This document shows positions 28,801 through 34,156 of a stretch of DNA of 64,000 bases, one piece after another. The position numbers and the translations under genes are program-made. The first letter of the stretch is position 1. Each line of letters begins with the position of its first letter. The notes under the pieces are model-generated. The model saw nothing but the letters and a program-made list of their open reading frames with translations, did no database searches and was not told the DNA's origin. Source of the stretch: Paenibacillus xylanexedens (lineage in GTDB: Bacteria > Bacillota > Bacilli > Paenibacillales > Paenibacillaceae); NCBI RefSeq assembly GCF_007680605.1, contig NZ_VEIO01000006.1, positions 1 to 64,000 of the forward strand, read 5' to 3'.

Positions 28801-30694
28801 GATCGAGTCACAACTCTTGCGGGTGGAAAATGTACGCGAAGCCGTGGTGCTGGTTCGAAATGACGCAAATGGACAGAAAGTGCTATGTGCATATTACACA
28901 GCGGATACGGGAATGGATTTGGCAGTAAACGATCTGCGCGGAGCATTGGCACAGGAGTTGCCAGGGTACATGATCCCATCTTACTTTGTAGGGATGGAGC
29001 GTCTGCCTCTGACGCCAAACGGCAAGATTGACCGGAAGGCGTTGCCAGCACCGGAAGGGGAGGCAGGAAGCGGAACGGAGTATGTCGCACCGCGCAATGA
29101 ACTGGAAATAAAGTTGGCCTCGATTTGGCAACAGGTGCTGGGGCTAACGAAGGAAATCGGCGTGTACGAGAACTTCTTTGACATTGGTGGTCACTCTCTA
29201 CGGGCAACGTCATTGGCAGGCAAGATATTTAAGAAATTAAATGTCAATCTGCCGCTACGCGACGTATTCCGCCACTCGACCATTGCAACGATGGCTGAGG
29301 TAATTGCGCAGATGGAGCGACGTGAACATGAGGCTATTCCTCAAGCGGATGTGAGAGAGTATTACCCTCTCTCCTCTGCACAGAAGCGATTGTACATCCA
29401 GCATACGCTGGATGGAGCAGATCAGCTTTATAACATGCCGGAACTGGTGCGGTTGGAAGGTGAGTTTGATTTAGAACGTTTTGAAGTTGCCTTGCGCAAA
29501 CTGATAACACGTCATGAATCACTGCGCACAAGTTTTGAAGTTGTGAAGGGTGAAGCGGTTCAGCGCATTTACCAGCAGGTTGATTTTGCTATCGAGCACC
29601 ATCAATCAGATCCAGAGGATGTGGCCCAAATCGAGCAGATCATCCGCAGCTTCGTTCGCCCGTTCGACCTTGGCAAGGCGCCGCTTCTGCGCACTGGAGT
29701 CATAGAATTGGAACCGGACCTGCATATTCTCCTTTTTGATATGCATCATATTGTGTCCGACGGTGTATCGATGGCGATTGTGATGGATGAGTTCTCGAGT
29801 TTATACGCCGGTGAAGAACTGCCTCCACTACGGATTCAATACAAAGATTACGCTGTCTGGCAACAGTCTAAGGACTACCAAGACCGGATCGCGCGGCAGG
29901 AAGCGTACTGGCTGAAAACCTTTGAAGGCGAACTGCCGAGGACCGATTTACCGATGGACTATGAACGGTCTGCGATTCGCGATTACGAGGGCATGCACCT
30001 GGATTTCGACGTTGATGCCTCTCTCTCTGAGGGGCTGCGTCAATTAGCGGCTGAGCAAGAAAGCACGCTGTACATGGTACTGCTAGCGGCGTATACCGTT
30101 CTGCTGTGCAAGTACAGCGGGCAAGAGGATATCATCGTGGGTACCCCGGTGGCGGGAAGAACAAATGCCGATTTGGAGCCGGTCGTCGGAATGTTTGTCA
30201 ATACGTTGGCACTCCGCAATCGTCCGTCGGGCGACAAAACGTTTTTGTCCTACCTTGAAGAAGTGAAGGAGACCGCATTGGGTGCTTTTGAGAACCAGGA
30301 TTATCCGTTCGAAGAGCTCGTAGAGCGTTTGAATGTGAAGCGGGAACCGGGCCGTTTTCCATTATTCGATGCGGTTTTCGACTTGCAAAATATCGAAGAA
30401 CAAGACGTCGAACTGGAAGGGGTCAACCTGAAAAATGTTGAACTCGACCAGCTTGAAGAAGCCAAGTTTGATCTAACCCTGTTTATGTATGAAAACAACG
30501 GCTCGCTAAGCGGGGGCTTCTTCTATGCCACCAAGCTGTTCAAAGAGACGATGATTCGCACATTGACCGAGGATTACCTGCGGGTGCTGTCTCAAATCGT
30601 GGAAAATCCGCACCTTGAGCTAAAACGGATTGAATGTCATAAACCAAAGACAGACGGAAAGAATGCAGTTGATACAATCGAGTTTGCGTTTTAA
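15908..30694 (+). CDS. pmxA: Polymyxin-type NRPS subunit PmxA (modules 6-9)
   Basis: Four-module synthetase of 4928 residues that adds residues 6 to 9 of the peptide. Domain order, by eye: half C (1-238), A (258-738), T (748-822), E (840-1288), C (1310-1758), A (1761-2248), T (2261-2335), C (2356-2791), A (2801-3315), T (3328-3401), C (3421-3851), A (3868-4385), T (4395-4468), C (4485-4915). Codes read: DAWIVGAIVK, DGFLLGLVYK, DVGEISAIDK, DVGEISAIDK, meaning Phe/Leu (epimerised), Leu/Ile, Dab, Dab. GTG 15908 with AGGGG upstream makes the N-terminus align with that of PmxB; a TTG at 15830 has no ribosome site. It has no complete C domain of its own at the start but one spare at the end. Length and architecture agree with known PmxA. 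Confidence 0.96.
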   Translation: MAFEKETLFWNEKLGSDDDILTRLPYSKTQSPLSPIMTTVSGSLSEKASQRILQMSKGAPLATFMIMLAGVQSLLYKYTGASDILVGMPIVPKKTEQRRSINHTVILKNSFSAGTTFKTLLSELRTSLPEAIQHQHIPFSKMTEKLGLQYADGKPIIHTSVSLKELHTDEIAQYAVTDCSFEFSITGGNIQLDLLYNEHLYDSKFMTRVVGHLNSLLNVGLHELELDIVKIDMLSEEERFQLLQSFNDTKRDYAREWTIHQLVEEQVQRVPEATAVVFENQQLSYAELNERANRLARTLRSVGVLPNQLVGLMVRRSLETVVGILAVLKAGGAYVPIDPEYPEERIRYILEDSNAQLLLTQRELMHQVPFKGTVLALDDENSYDNDGADLELASGPNDLAYVIYTSGTTGKPKGVMLEHRGLVSLKLMFADRLGITERDRIVQFASLSFDASCWEMFKALYFGATLYIPTAETILDTRLFENYMNEHAITAAILPPTYSAYLQPERLPSLTKLVTGGSAVSAEFVQQWKTKVHYFNAYGPTEASIVTTLWDANEEQPEHRVIPIGRPLANHQIFILDAQLQLVPPGVDGELCVAGVGLARGYLNQPELTKEKFVEHPFAPGERLYRTGDLARWLPDGNMEYLGRIDHQVKIRGFRIEIGEIEDQLLKIDSVQETIVIAREGKSGQELCAYLVASQPLTLGELRSTLAQNLPNYMIPAHFVQLPRMPLTPNDKIDRKALPAPEGNALIGGEYVAPRNEVERTLADVWQAVLNADRVGVTDHFFELGGDSIKSIQVSSRLHQAGYKLEIRDLFKYPTISQLSLHVKPIGRTIDQGEVTGETVLTPIQQWFFESSFVDSHHFNQSVMLYRKDRFDEETVGHVLQKLAEHHDALRMVFRKTEQGFSARNRAIQEGGLFTLDVFDFKDEQHTGQVVEAKATDIQAGIDLENGPLMKAGLFQCADGDHLLLTVHHAVVDGVSWRILMEDFALGYEQAVKNENIRFPAKTDAYRTWSEQLAAYAQSAELAKERAYWQDVELIEVPAIPKDMETDMTTQQDSESLFVRLTPEETELLLKRVHRAYNTEMNDILITALGIAIRKWTGHERVRINLEGHGRESIGTDIDINRTVGWFTTKFPVVLEPESDRDLAYQIKQVKERLRRIPNKGLGYGVCRYLSKLEDSLVWGAEPEINFNYLGQFDDDVNQDEIGISAYSSGSPASNRQARSFVLDINGMVLDGALSLDLSYSRKQYRKETMEFFAQGLEQSLRELIAHCIGKEHTELTPSDVQFKGLTITALEQIAQRSGHLGEIENIYSLTPMQKGMWFHSALDQQTAAYFEQTRFTMRGALNVQLFKRSWMELAKRHLVLRANFVKGPTGEPLQIVYRDKPVGFEYEELLHLKMEEKQAYLDKKAEDDKLRGFDMEHDALVRFTILRTEEQSYHVLWSFQHILMDGWCLSQLTQELFEMYSVLVSGEQPVVDQGADYGTYIEWLEKQDDKAASDYWTAFLAGYEGQTVLPGQKESAPHNRFKADHVTALLGKDLSERMDQVAKQHLVTVNTLLQAAWGVMLQKYNGTHDAVFGSVVAGRPVEIPGVESMIGLFINTVPVRVTSEADTVFANLMVKLQERALESGSYDYYPLYEIQALSLQKQNLINHIIAFENYPVDEQMEQAGDQNHGELTIADVQMEEQTNYNFNVTVSPGAEIEIRFDFNAELFDKDSIERLKGHLVHLLEQVTANPKIAVGELELVTETEKTDLLERFNDTTTAFPRDKTLIQLFQEQAERIPDATAVTLNGHEMTYRALNERVNRLARTLRTHGITRGGLVAIMAERSIEMVVGMLAAHKAGAGYVPIDPEYPEERIRFLIEDSGAQVMLTQSHLRERLADSDSVILLDDEFFYHEDSTDLHPGTEATDLACIIYTSGTTGKPKGNLVSHRNIVRIVRNTNYIDITEHDHVLQLSSYSFDGAIFDIFGALTNGARLVLVPRETVLEISQLADLIQREHISVMLITTAFFNVLVDVNIDCLRDVRAILFGGERVSVGHVRKALAHIGPGKLNHLYGPSESTVYTTYLPVDFIDDAAVTVPIGRPISNTTVYIVDSRNQLLPIGVAGELCVGGEGLVQGYNNRPELTAEKFVDNPFEPGERMYRTGDLAKWLPDGTIEYVGRTDDQVKIRGFRIELGEIEAQLQKVEGIRKTTVFARESASGEKQLCAYYEADVELPAAEVKSVLSQELPAYMIPSYLIQLEQLPLTTNGKVDRRSLPAPEESLQVGEDGTPPRTPLEASLADIWKSVLGLAHIGVHDNFFDLGGHSLRATTLVSKVHQELNVELPLRDVFRYSTIEEMALAISRIGEQTFSSIPLADRRAYYPLSSAQKRLYILNQLEGADQSYNMPGVLLVEGTIDRSLLEKAFRGLIARHETLRTGFEIVQGEAVQRIYESAHFAVEYCHANEEEAPDVVQAFIQPFDLAKPPLLRAKLVELATERYLLMFDMHHIISDGVSMDVFVDELVHLYSDESLEPLRIQYKDYAVWQQSDEHKEQLKREESYWLERYQGDFPVLEMPTDYPRPAVQSFEGQTLTSFVDEKTNEGLKKLAAQRGTTLYMVLLAAYTVLLHKYTGQDDLIVGTSIAGRTHADTQPLIGMFVNTLALRNYPTSDKSFLSYLEEVKETTLGAYEHQNYPFEELVDKVQVARDLSRNPLFDTMFSLQNLEDKKIELKGMKLSPYPSDYGSAKFDLSVDVTEEDGVLECNFEFATALYKESTIRRLQAHFGHLLAAIVSRPDAKIAELHLLTTAEKEKMILAFNPAQPEAETTPAAAFHRLFEEQAERTPESEAVVYENDRLTYVELNERANRLAATLRVSGIGRESIVGILAERSVDLLVAVLAVWKAGGAYVPLDPDYPADRVRFMLEDSGAKVLLTQEPLREYVEAWLVEKELALSVVWYLDDEASYSEERANAPMSSGMHDFHEARPEDLAYVIYTSGTTGQPKGVMIEHRSLVNTAAGYRREYRLDQFPVRLLQLASFSFDVFVGDIARTLYNGGSMVIVPKDDRIDPSRLHHWIEQERVTIFESTPALIVPFMDYVHENQLDMSQMELLITSSDSCSVADYRTLQERFGSLFRIINAYGVTEAAIDSSFYDEPLELLPETGHVPIGKAWLNAKFYIVDAHLNPVPVGVLGELVIGGVGVSRGYLNRPELTEEKFIASPFGAGERLYRTGDLARWMEDGNVDFIGRMDNQAKIRGYRIETGEVEAKLLRVEGVREAAVLVRTDAEGQKMLCAYYTPSAGTDLAVNNLRGALAQDLPGYMIPSYFVEMKQLPLTPNGKIDRKALPAPEGEAGSGAEYVAPRNELERKLASIWQEVLGLTREIGVYENFFDIGGHSLRATSLVSKIHKELNVDLPLREVFRHSMIENMAVAISRLDEQKFVAIPLAERREVYPQSFAQKRLFILNQLEGAELSYNMPEAMVLEGALDRARFEDAFRKLVDRHEMLRTGFEMVDGEASQRIYQDFNFAVEFYPVDEQEVEEIVRRFVRPFDLAKPPLLRVGLVQLNPERHILMYDMHHIISDGVSMEIFVEEFVRLYGGEQLEPLRIQYKDYAVWLHSQEQQERLQHQETYWLDMFQGELPVLEMPTDYPRPAVQSYDGHTLEFFLEATKTDALKQLASETGTTLFMVLLAAYNVLLHKYSGQEDVVVGTPIAGRNHGDVQPLIGIFLNTLAIRSYPSSEKTFLSYLSEIKETTLQAFEHQNYPFEELVDKVQVTRDLSRNPLFDTLFTMQNTENEEFELEGLRLTSYPSAMDTAKFDISLDVGEENGGLEYSFEYATALYKRETIERLAKHYEQLLVTIVSRPDAKIAELSLLTAEEKEMLSAFNPAQLEVQVAPAVAFHRLFEEQAQRAPESEAVVYENDRLTYAELNERSNRLAARLRASGIGRESIVGILAGRSVDLLVAVLAVWKAGGAYVPLDPDYPADRVRFMLEDSGAKVLLTQKLLRERAEAWLAAEELALADVLYLDDEASYSEKRANAPMRSGMDDFHEARPEDLAYVIYTSGTTGKPKGVMIEHRSLVNTAAGYRREYRLDQFPVRLLQLASFSFDVFVGDIARTLYNGGTMVIVPKDDRIDPSRLHHWIEQEQVTIFESTPALIIPFMEYVYEQGLDMSHMELLITSSDSCSVADYRTLQERFGSLFRIINAYGVTEAAIDSSFYDETLEMLPKTGHVPIGKAWLNAKFYIVDAHLNPVPVGVLGELVIGGVGVSRGYLNRPELTEEKFVDSPFAAGERLYRTGDLARWTKDGNVDFIGRMDNQAKIRGYRIETGEIESQLLRVENVREAVVLVRNDANGQKVLCAYYTADTGMDLAVNDLRGALAQELPGYMIPSYFVGMERLPLTPNGKIDRKALPAPEGEAGSGTEYVAPRNELEIKLASIWQQVLGLTKEIGVYENFFDIGGHSLRATSLAGKIFKKLNVNLPLRDVFRHSTIATMAEVIAQMERREHEAIPQADVREYYPLSSAQKRLYIQHTLDGADQLYNMPELVRLEGEFDLERFEVALRKLITRHESLRTSFEVVKGEAVQRIYQQVDFAIEHHQSDPEDVAQIEQIIRSFVRPFDLGKAPLLRTGVIELEPDLHILLFDMHHIVSDGVSMAIVMDEFSSLYAGEELPPLRIQYKDYAVWQQSKDYQDRIARQEAYWLKTFEGELPRTDLPMDYERSAIRDYEGMHLDFDVDASLSEGLRQLAAEQESTLYMVLLAAYTVLLCKYSGQEDIIVGTPVAGRTNADLEPVVGMFVNTLALRNRPSGDKTFLSYLEEVKETALGAFENQDYPFEELVERLNVKREPGRFPLFDAVFDLQNIEEQDVELEGVNLKNVELDQLEEAKFDLTLFMYENNGSLSGGFFYATKLFKETMIRTLTEDYLRVLSQIVENPHLELKRIECHKPKTDGKNAVDTIEFAF
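19820..22930 (+). other. Module 7: C, A(Leu/Ile), T
   Basis: The C domain, of the type that follows epimerases, has QHILMDGW: the first histidine of HHxxxDG is Gln but the catalytic second His and the Asp are kept. The A code DGFLLGLVYK is an aliphatic Leu/Ile pocket, distinct from the Thr code expected for polymyxins A, M or P. The carrier site is GGHSLRATT. Confidence 0.87.
22960..26130 (+). other. Module 8: C, A(Dab), T
   Basis: Condensation motif HHIISDG; A code DVGEISAIDK, the known Dab code of polymyxin synthetases; carrier GGHSLRATS. The A domain (about 24300-25850) is nearly identical to those of modules 9, 4 and 5. Confidence 0.92.
24300..25850 (+). repeat. Dab A-domain repeat, copy 1 (module 8)
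   Basis: One of four long, nearly identical DNA blocks coding Dab A domains. Whole runs of codons are shared with 27490-29060, 50240-51890 and 53490-55080, including many silent positions. Confidence 0.85.
26150..29320 (+). other. Module 9: C, A(Dab), T
   Basis: Condensation motif HHIISDG; A code DVGEISAIDK; carrier GGHSLRATS. Followed at 29350-30660 by a complete extra C domain (HHIVSDG), which must act on the first residue loaded by PmxB. Confidence 0.92.
27490..29060 (+). repeat. Dab A-domain repeat, copy 2 (module 9)
   Basis: Near-identical to copy 1; the next copies lie in the other synthetase gene, about 21 kb away. Confidence 0.85.
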
Positions 30695-30778
30695 CGTTGC
30701 AATCGTGCCTTTGATGTCTGGTAAAATCTGCACGCGTCCCAAGTAAGATGGCGAACAACATGCAAGCCCATACATGCA

Positions 30779-30808
30779 CAGATCCGAAAACAAACGTTTT
30801 TGGATCTG
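30779..30808 (+). promoter_or_regulatory. Strong hairpin between pmxA and pmxB
   Basis: A 13-bp stem with one G-T wobble, CAGATCCGAAAAC with GTTTTTGGATCTG, closes a 4-base loop in the 153-base gap between the two genes. No T-run follows. The gap has no good promoter, so the hairpin lies within the operon message; it may protect a processed end or tune the amount of downstream message. Confidence 0.65.
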
Positions 30809-30847
30809 CGCGGGGCATGCGGTCACTTCATTTTAGGGGAGGTATCC

Positions 30848-33800
30848 ATGAAATCTTTATTTGAAAAGGAAGAACGATACTGGAGCAGCAAGTTTGATGC
30901 CGGTGATAGCCTGAGCTTCCTTCCTTACAGTCAATCCTCCAAATTATCGGCAAGTGGGGAAGTCCAGGCCAAACCGGGCTTGCTTGACCGAACTCTGCCA
31001 AGCGAACTCTCGGAGAGAATGATTGGCCTAGCGAGTGGTTCCGATTTGGCGATATACATGGTTGTTTTGGCAGGAGTAAAAGGCCTGCTGTTCAAATATA
31101 CAGGCCAGGGTCAAGTACTGGTCGGTATGCCTTCCTATCAAGCAGAACCGGATGGGGCGAAGCCGCCGCATGAAATCCTGATCATCAAAACGGCTGTAAG
31201 CCATCAGACGACGCTTAAAACGCTGCTTGGGGGAATCAAAACCTCTATCGGCGAGGCAATGGAGCATCAGCACCTGCCTTTTCGGAAAATGGTGGAGCCG
31301 CTCCATCTGGGTTACACGAAGGATGGCTTTCCAGTCATTAATACGGTAGTCTCCTTCGCCCCGATTCATCCCGAACCGCCGGGCAACCGGATGGTGAACG
31401 ATATGACTTTTCGCTTCGACCGCGAAGACAGTTCGATCAAGTTGGAGATAAGCTATGACGGGCAGCGCTATGATCATGCGTTTGTGGAACAGGCAGCCGA
31501 CCATCTGGTTCGACTACTATCCTTCCTTTTATTTCAGCCGGATCTGGAACTTGGACAAGCTGATGTACTGTCTCCAGATGAGAGGGAAACGCTCCTGAAT
31601 CAATTTAATGACACCGAAACCGGATTTAATCGTGCGCAAACCATCCACGGCTTGTTTGAAGAACGGGCAGCGCTTTACCCGGACAACGTAGCCGTTGTCA
31701 TGAATAATGCGCAGCTGACTTACCGCGAATTAAACGAACGTTCCAACCGCCTTGCGCGGAAGCTGCGGGAGACAGGAGTCAAAGCCGACCAACTGGTCGC
31801 GATTCTAGCTGAACGCTCGATTGATATGGTTGTTGGCATCCTAGCGATTCTCAAAGCCGGCGGGGCTTACGTGCCTGTTGATCCCGATTATCCAGAGGAG
31901 CGCATCCGCTTCATGATTGAAGATTCAGGCGCACCGTTATTACTGATTCAGAAGCATTTGCATGAAAAGACCGATTTTGCAGGGACTCGGCTTGAATTAG
32001 ATCATTTTGTTTGGGAAGAGAATGGGTTCAGCTCCGAAGCTACACGGGACTCTTCGAACTTAGAACCGATATCTGGATCGGGAAACTTGGCCTATGTTAT
32101 ATACACGTCTGGAACGACCGGTAAACCTAAAGGAACCCTAATTGAGCATAAAAACGTCGTGCGCCTTCTGTTTAACGACAAGAACTTGTTTGACTTCGGG
32201 CCAGCCGACACATGGACACTGTTCCACTCCTTCTGCTTTGATTTCTCTGTTTGGGAAATGTACGGAGCGTTGCTGAATGGAGGTAAGCTGGTTATCGTAC
32301 CACCGCTTACGGCGAAAAGTCCCGCTGATTTTCTGGCGCTGCTAAGCAGCGAACAAGTCACGATTTTGAATCAGACGCCAACGTATTTTTACCAGCTGCT
32401 CCGTAAGGTTTTGGTCGATCATGCATATCATCTACGGATTCGTAACGTCATCTTCGGAGGCGAAGCGCTCAGTCCGTTGTTACTCAAGGGTTACAAGACG
32501 AAGTACCCGGAGACAAAGCTGATCAACATGTACGGCATTACGGAAACGACCGTTCATGTGACATATAAGGAAATTACGTGGATCGAAATAGACGCGGCGA
32601 AGAGTAATATCGGCAAGCCTATTCCTACGCTTCGTGTATATGTCCTGGATGTAAACCGTCAACCCGTTCCAATGGGTGTAGCGGGCGAAATGTTCGTGGC
32701 TGGTGAAGGCCTTGCGAGAGGATACCTGAACCGTCCGGACCTAACAGAGGAGAAGTTCGTGGATTCCCCGTTTGTGAAGGGGGAGAAACTGTACCGCACG
32801 GGTGATTTGGCAACTTGGTTGCCGGATGGCAATATCGAATATCTGGGCCGGATCGATCATCAGGTGAAAATTCGTGGGTACCGGATTGAGTTGGATGAGA
32901 TCGAGAACCAGATGCTGAAGATGGAAGCTGTGCAGGAAGCCAAGGTGCTTGATCGCGAAGATGCGAACGGTAATAAGCTTCTTGTTGCTTATTACGTCGC
33001 AGAAACAAGGCTTTCGGCGCATGAACTCAAGGAGGGACTCTCCAAGCAGCTTCCGGGGTATATGATTCCTTCGCACTTCGTGCAGCTTTCGCAGATGCCG
33101 CTGACCTCGAACGGGAAAATTGACCGCAAAGCATTGCCCGCGCCAGGGGAAGCCGCGGCCAGGGAAGCCGAATATGTCGCGCCGAGAACGCTGCTTGAGA
33201 TGAAAATCGCCCGTGTGTGGCAAGATACGCTTGGCGTTCCGCAGGTCGGAGTAAAGGATAACTTTTTTGAGCTCGGTGGCAATTCGTTAAGCCTGATGAG
33301 GCTCGTTCAAGCTGTTTACGATGAAACAGGAATTGAGATCCCGCTGAACCGCGAGTTCCATCATTTCACCGTTGAAGCCATGGCTTTTGGAGAGGGAGAT
33401 CTGGGGCTGGATCAAGGGGGAGACTCTTTCATTAAGTTGAATAAAACAGGTGATCTTAACGTATTCTGCTTCCCTCCCGGTAGCGGCTTCGGCATAGGTT
33501 ACCGAGAACTCGCAAGTAGGCTCGATGGACGATTCATGCTCTACGGCATTGATTTTATCGACGATGCCACCGGTTACGAGTCCATGCTAAACCGCTATGT
33601 CGATGAAATTGTTCGCATCCAGCCAGAAGGGCCTTACGTGTTACTCGGTTATTGCTTCGGAGGCAACCTGACGTTTGAGGTAGCTAAAGCGATGGAGAAA
33701 AGAGGGCATGTCGTAGCGGATGTGCTTATGGTGGACTCGTGGATTAAGGAAACGCTGACACCAGCTGAAAGGTCAGAGAAAGAGGCTGAAGAAATGCTTG

Positions 33801-34156
33801 CTGAATTTGACGAAGAGGAGAAGGAATTAATGAGTAACTCACTCGTACGGGAGAGGGTTCATCGGAAGGTCAAAGCGACCTTGATGTATGAGGCACAGCT
33901 TATTAATACTGGAATGATCTCGGCCCGGATTTATGAACTGATTGCGAAGGACAGCGAGGCGTTTCGTCTGGAGCACCAATTACCGTCCTGGCGGCGTGCG
34001 ACAAAGCAAGCTTACACCGATTATCGTCTCGAAGGCGCGCACGAGGAATTATTAGAGCTTTCCCGTGTGGACGAAACAGCTGATGTTATCCGGGATATTT
34101 TAGAGCAAGTTAAGCGGCAGATTGAGGCGGAGGCTGGAGTACTGCATGGAAGCTGA
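30848..34156 (+). CDS. pmxB: Polymyxin-type NRPS subunit PmxB (module 10 and thioesterase)
   Basis: Final subunit, 1102 residues: half C (1-250), A (265-765), T (775-848), TE (865-1095). The A code DFWNIGMVHK is the standard Thr code, fitting Thr10 of polymyxins. The carrier site is LGGNSLS. The TE should release the chain by attack of the Dab4 side chain, giving the heptapeptide ring known for polymyxins (inference from the family). The nucleophile elbow reads GYCFGG, so the nucleophile would be Cys936, with Asp963 and His1065 as likely triad partners. ATG 30848 has GGGGAGG upstream; a longer frame from 30800 starts inside the hairpin. The 3' end overlaps pmxC by 11 bases. Confidence 0.96.
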   Translation: MKSLFEKEERYWSSKFDAGDSLSFLPYSQSSKLSASGEVQAKPGLLDRTLPSELSERMIGLASGSDLAIYMVVLAGVKGLLFKYTGQGQVLVGMPSYQAEPDGAKPPHEILIIKTAVSHQTTLKTLLGGIKTSIGEAMEHQHLPFRKMVEPLHLGYTKDGFPVINTVVSFAPIHPEPPGNRMVNDMTFRFDREDSSIKLEISYDGQRYDHAFVEQAADHLVRLLSFLLFQPDLELGQADVLSPDERETLLNQFNDTETGFNRAQTIHGLFEERAALYPDNVAVVMNNAQLTYRELNERSNRLARKLRETGVKADQLVAILAERSIDMVVGILAILKAGGAYVPVDPDYPEERIRFMIEDSGAPLLLIQKHLHEKTDFAGTRLELDHFVWEENGFSSEATRDSSNLEPISGSGNLAYVIYTSGTTGKPKGTLIEHKNVVRLLFNDKNLFDFGPADTWTLFHSFCFDFSVWEMYGALLNGGKLVIVPPLTAKSPADFLALLSSEQVTILNQTPTYFYQLLRKVLVDHAYHLRIRNVIFGGEALSPLLLKGYKTKYPETKLINMYGITETTVHVTYKEITWIEIDAAKSNIGKPIPTLRVYVLDVNRQPVPMGVAGEMFVAGEGLARGYLNRPDLTEEKFVDSPFVKGEKLYRTGDLATWLPDGNIEYLGRIDHQVKIRGYRIELDEIENQMLKMEAVQEAKVLDREDANGNKLLVAYYVAETRLSAHELKEGLSKQLPGYMIPSHFVQLSQMPLTSNGKIDRKALPAPGEAAAREAEYVAPRTLLEMKIARVWQDTLGVPQVGVKDNFFELGGNSLSLMRLVQAVYDETGIEIPLNREFHHFTVEAMAFGEGDLGLDQGGDSFIKLNKTGDLNVFCFPPGSGFGIGYRELASRLDGRFMLYGIDFIDDATGYESMLNRYVDEIVRIQPEGPYVLLGYCFGGNLTFEVAKAMEKRGHVVADVLMVDSWIKETLTPAERSEKEAEEMLAEFDEEEKELMSNSLVRERVHRKVKATLMYEAQLINTGMISARIYELIAKDSEAFRLEHQLPSWRRATKQAYTDYRLEGAHEELLELSRVDETADVIRDILEQVKRQIEAEAGVLHGS
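31640..33140 (+). repeat. Thr A-domain repeat, copy 1 (PmxB)
   Basis: Codes the Thr10-activating A domain. The protein is nearly the same as that from 42340-43830 over its whole N-terminal subdomain, with the same pocket and the same long phrases around ILNQTPTYFYQLLR and INMYGITETTVHVTYKEI. Confidence 0.85.

Noticed and set aside
17468-30500. Many minus-strand open frames of 60-200 codons opposite pmxA (and likewise opposite pmxE)
   Set aside because: They are reading-frame shadows of the NRPS genes; the same translations recur wherever A-domain repeats occur.
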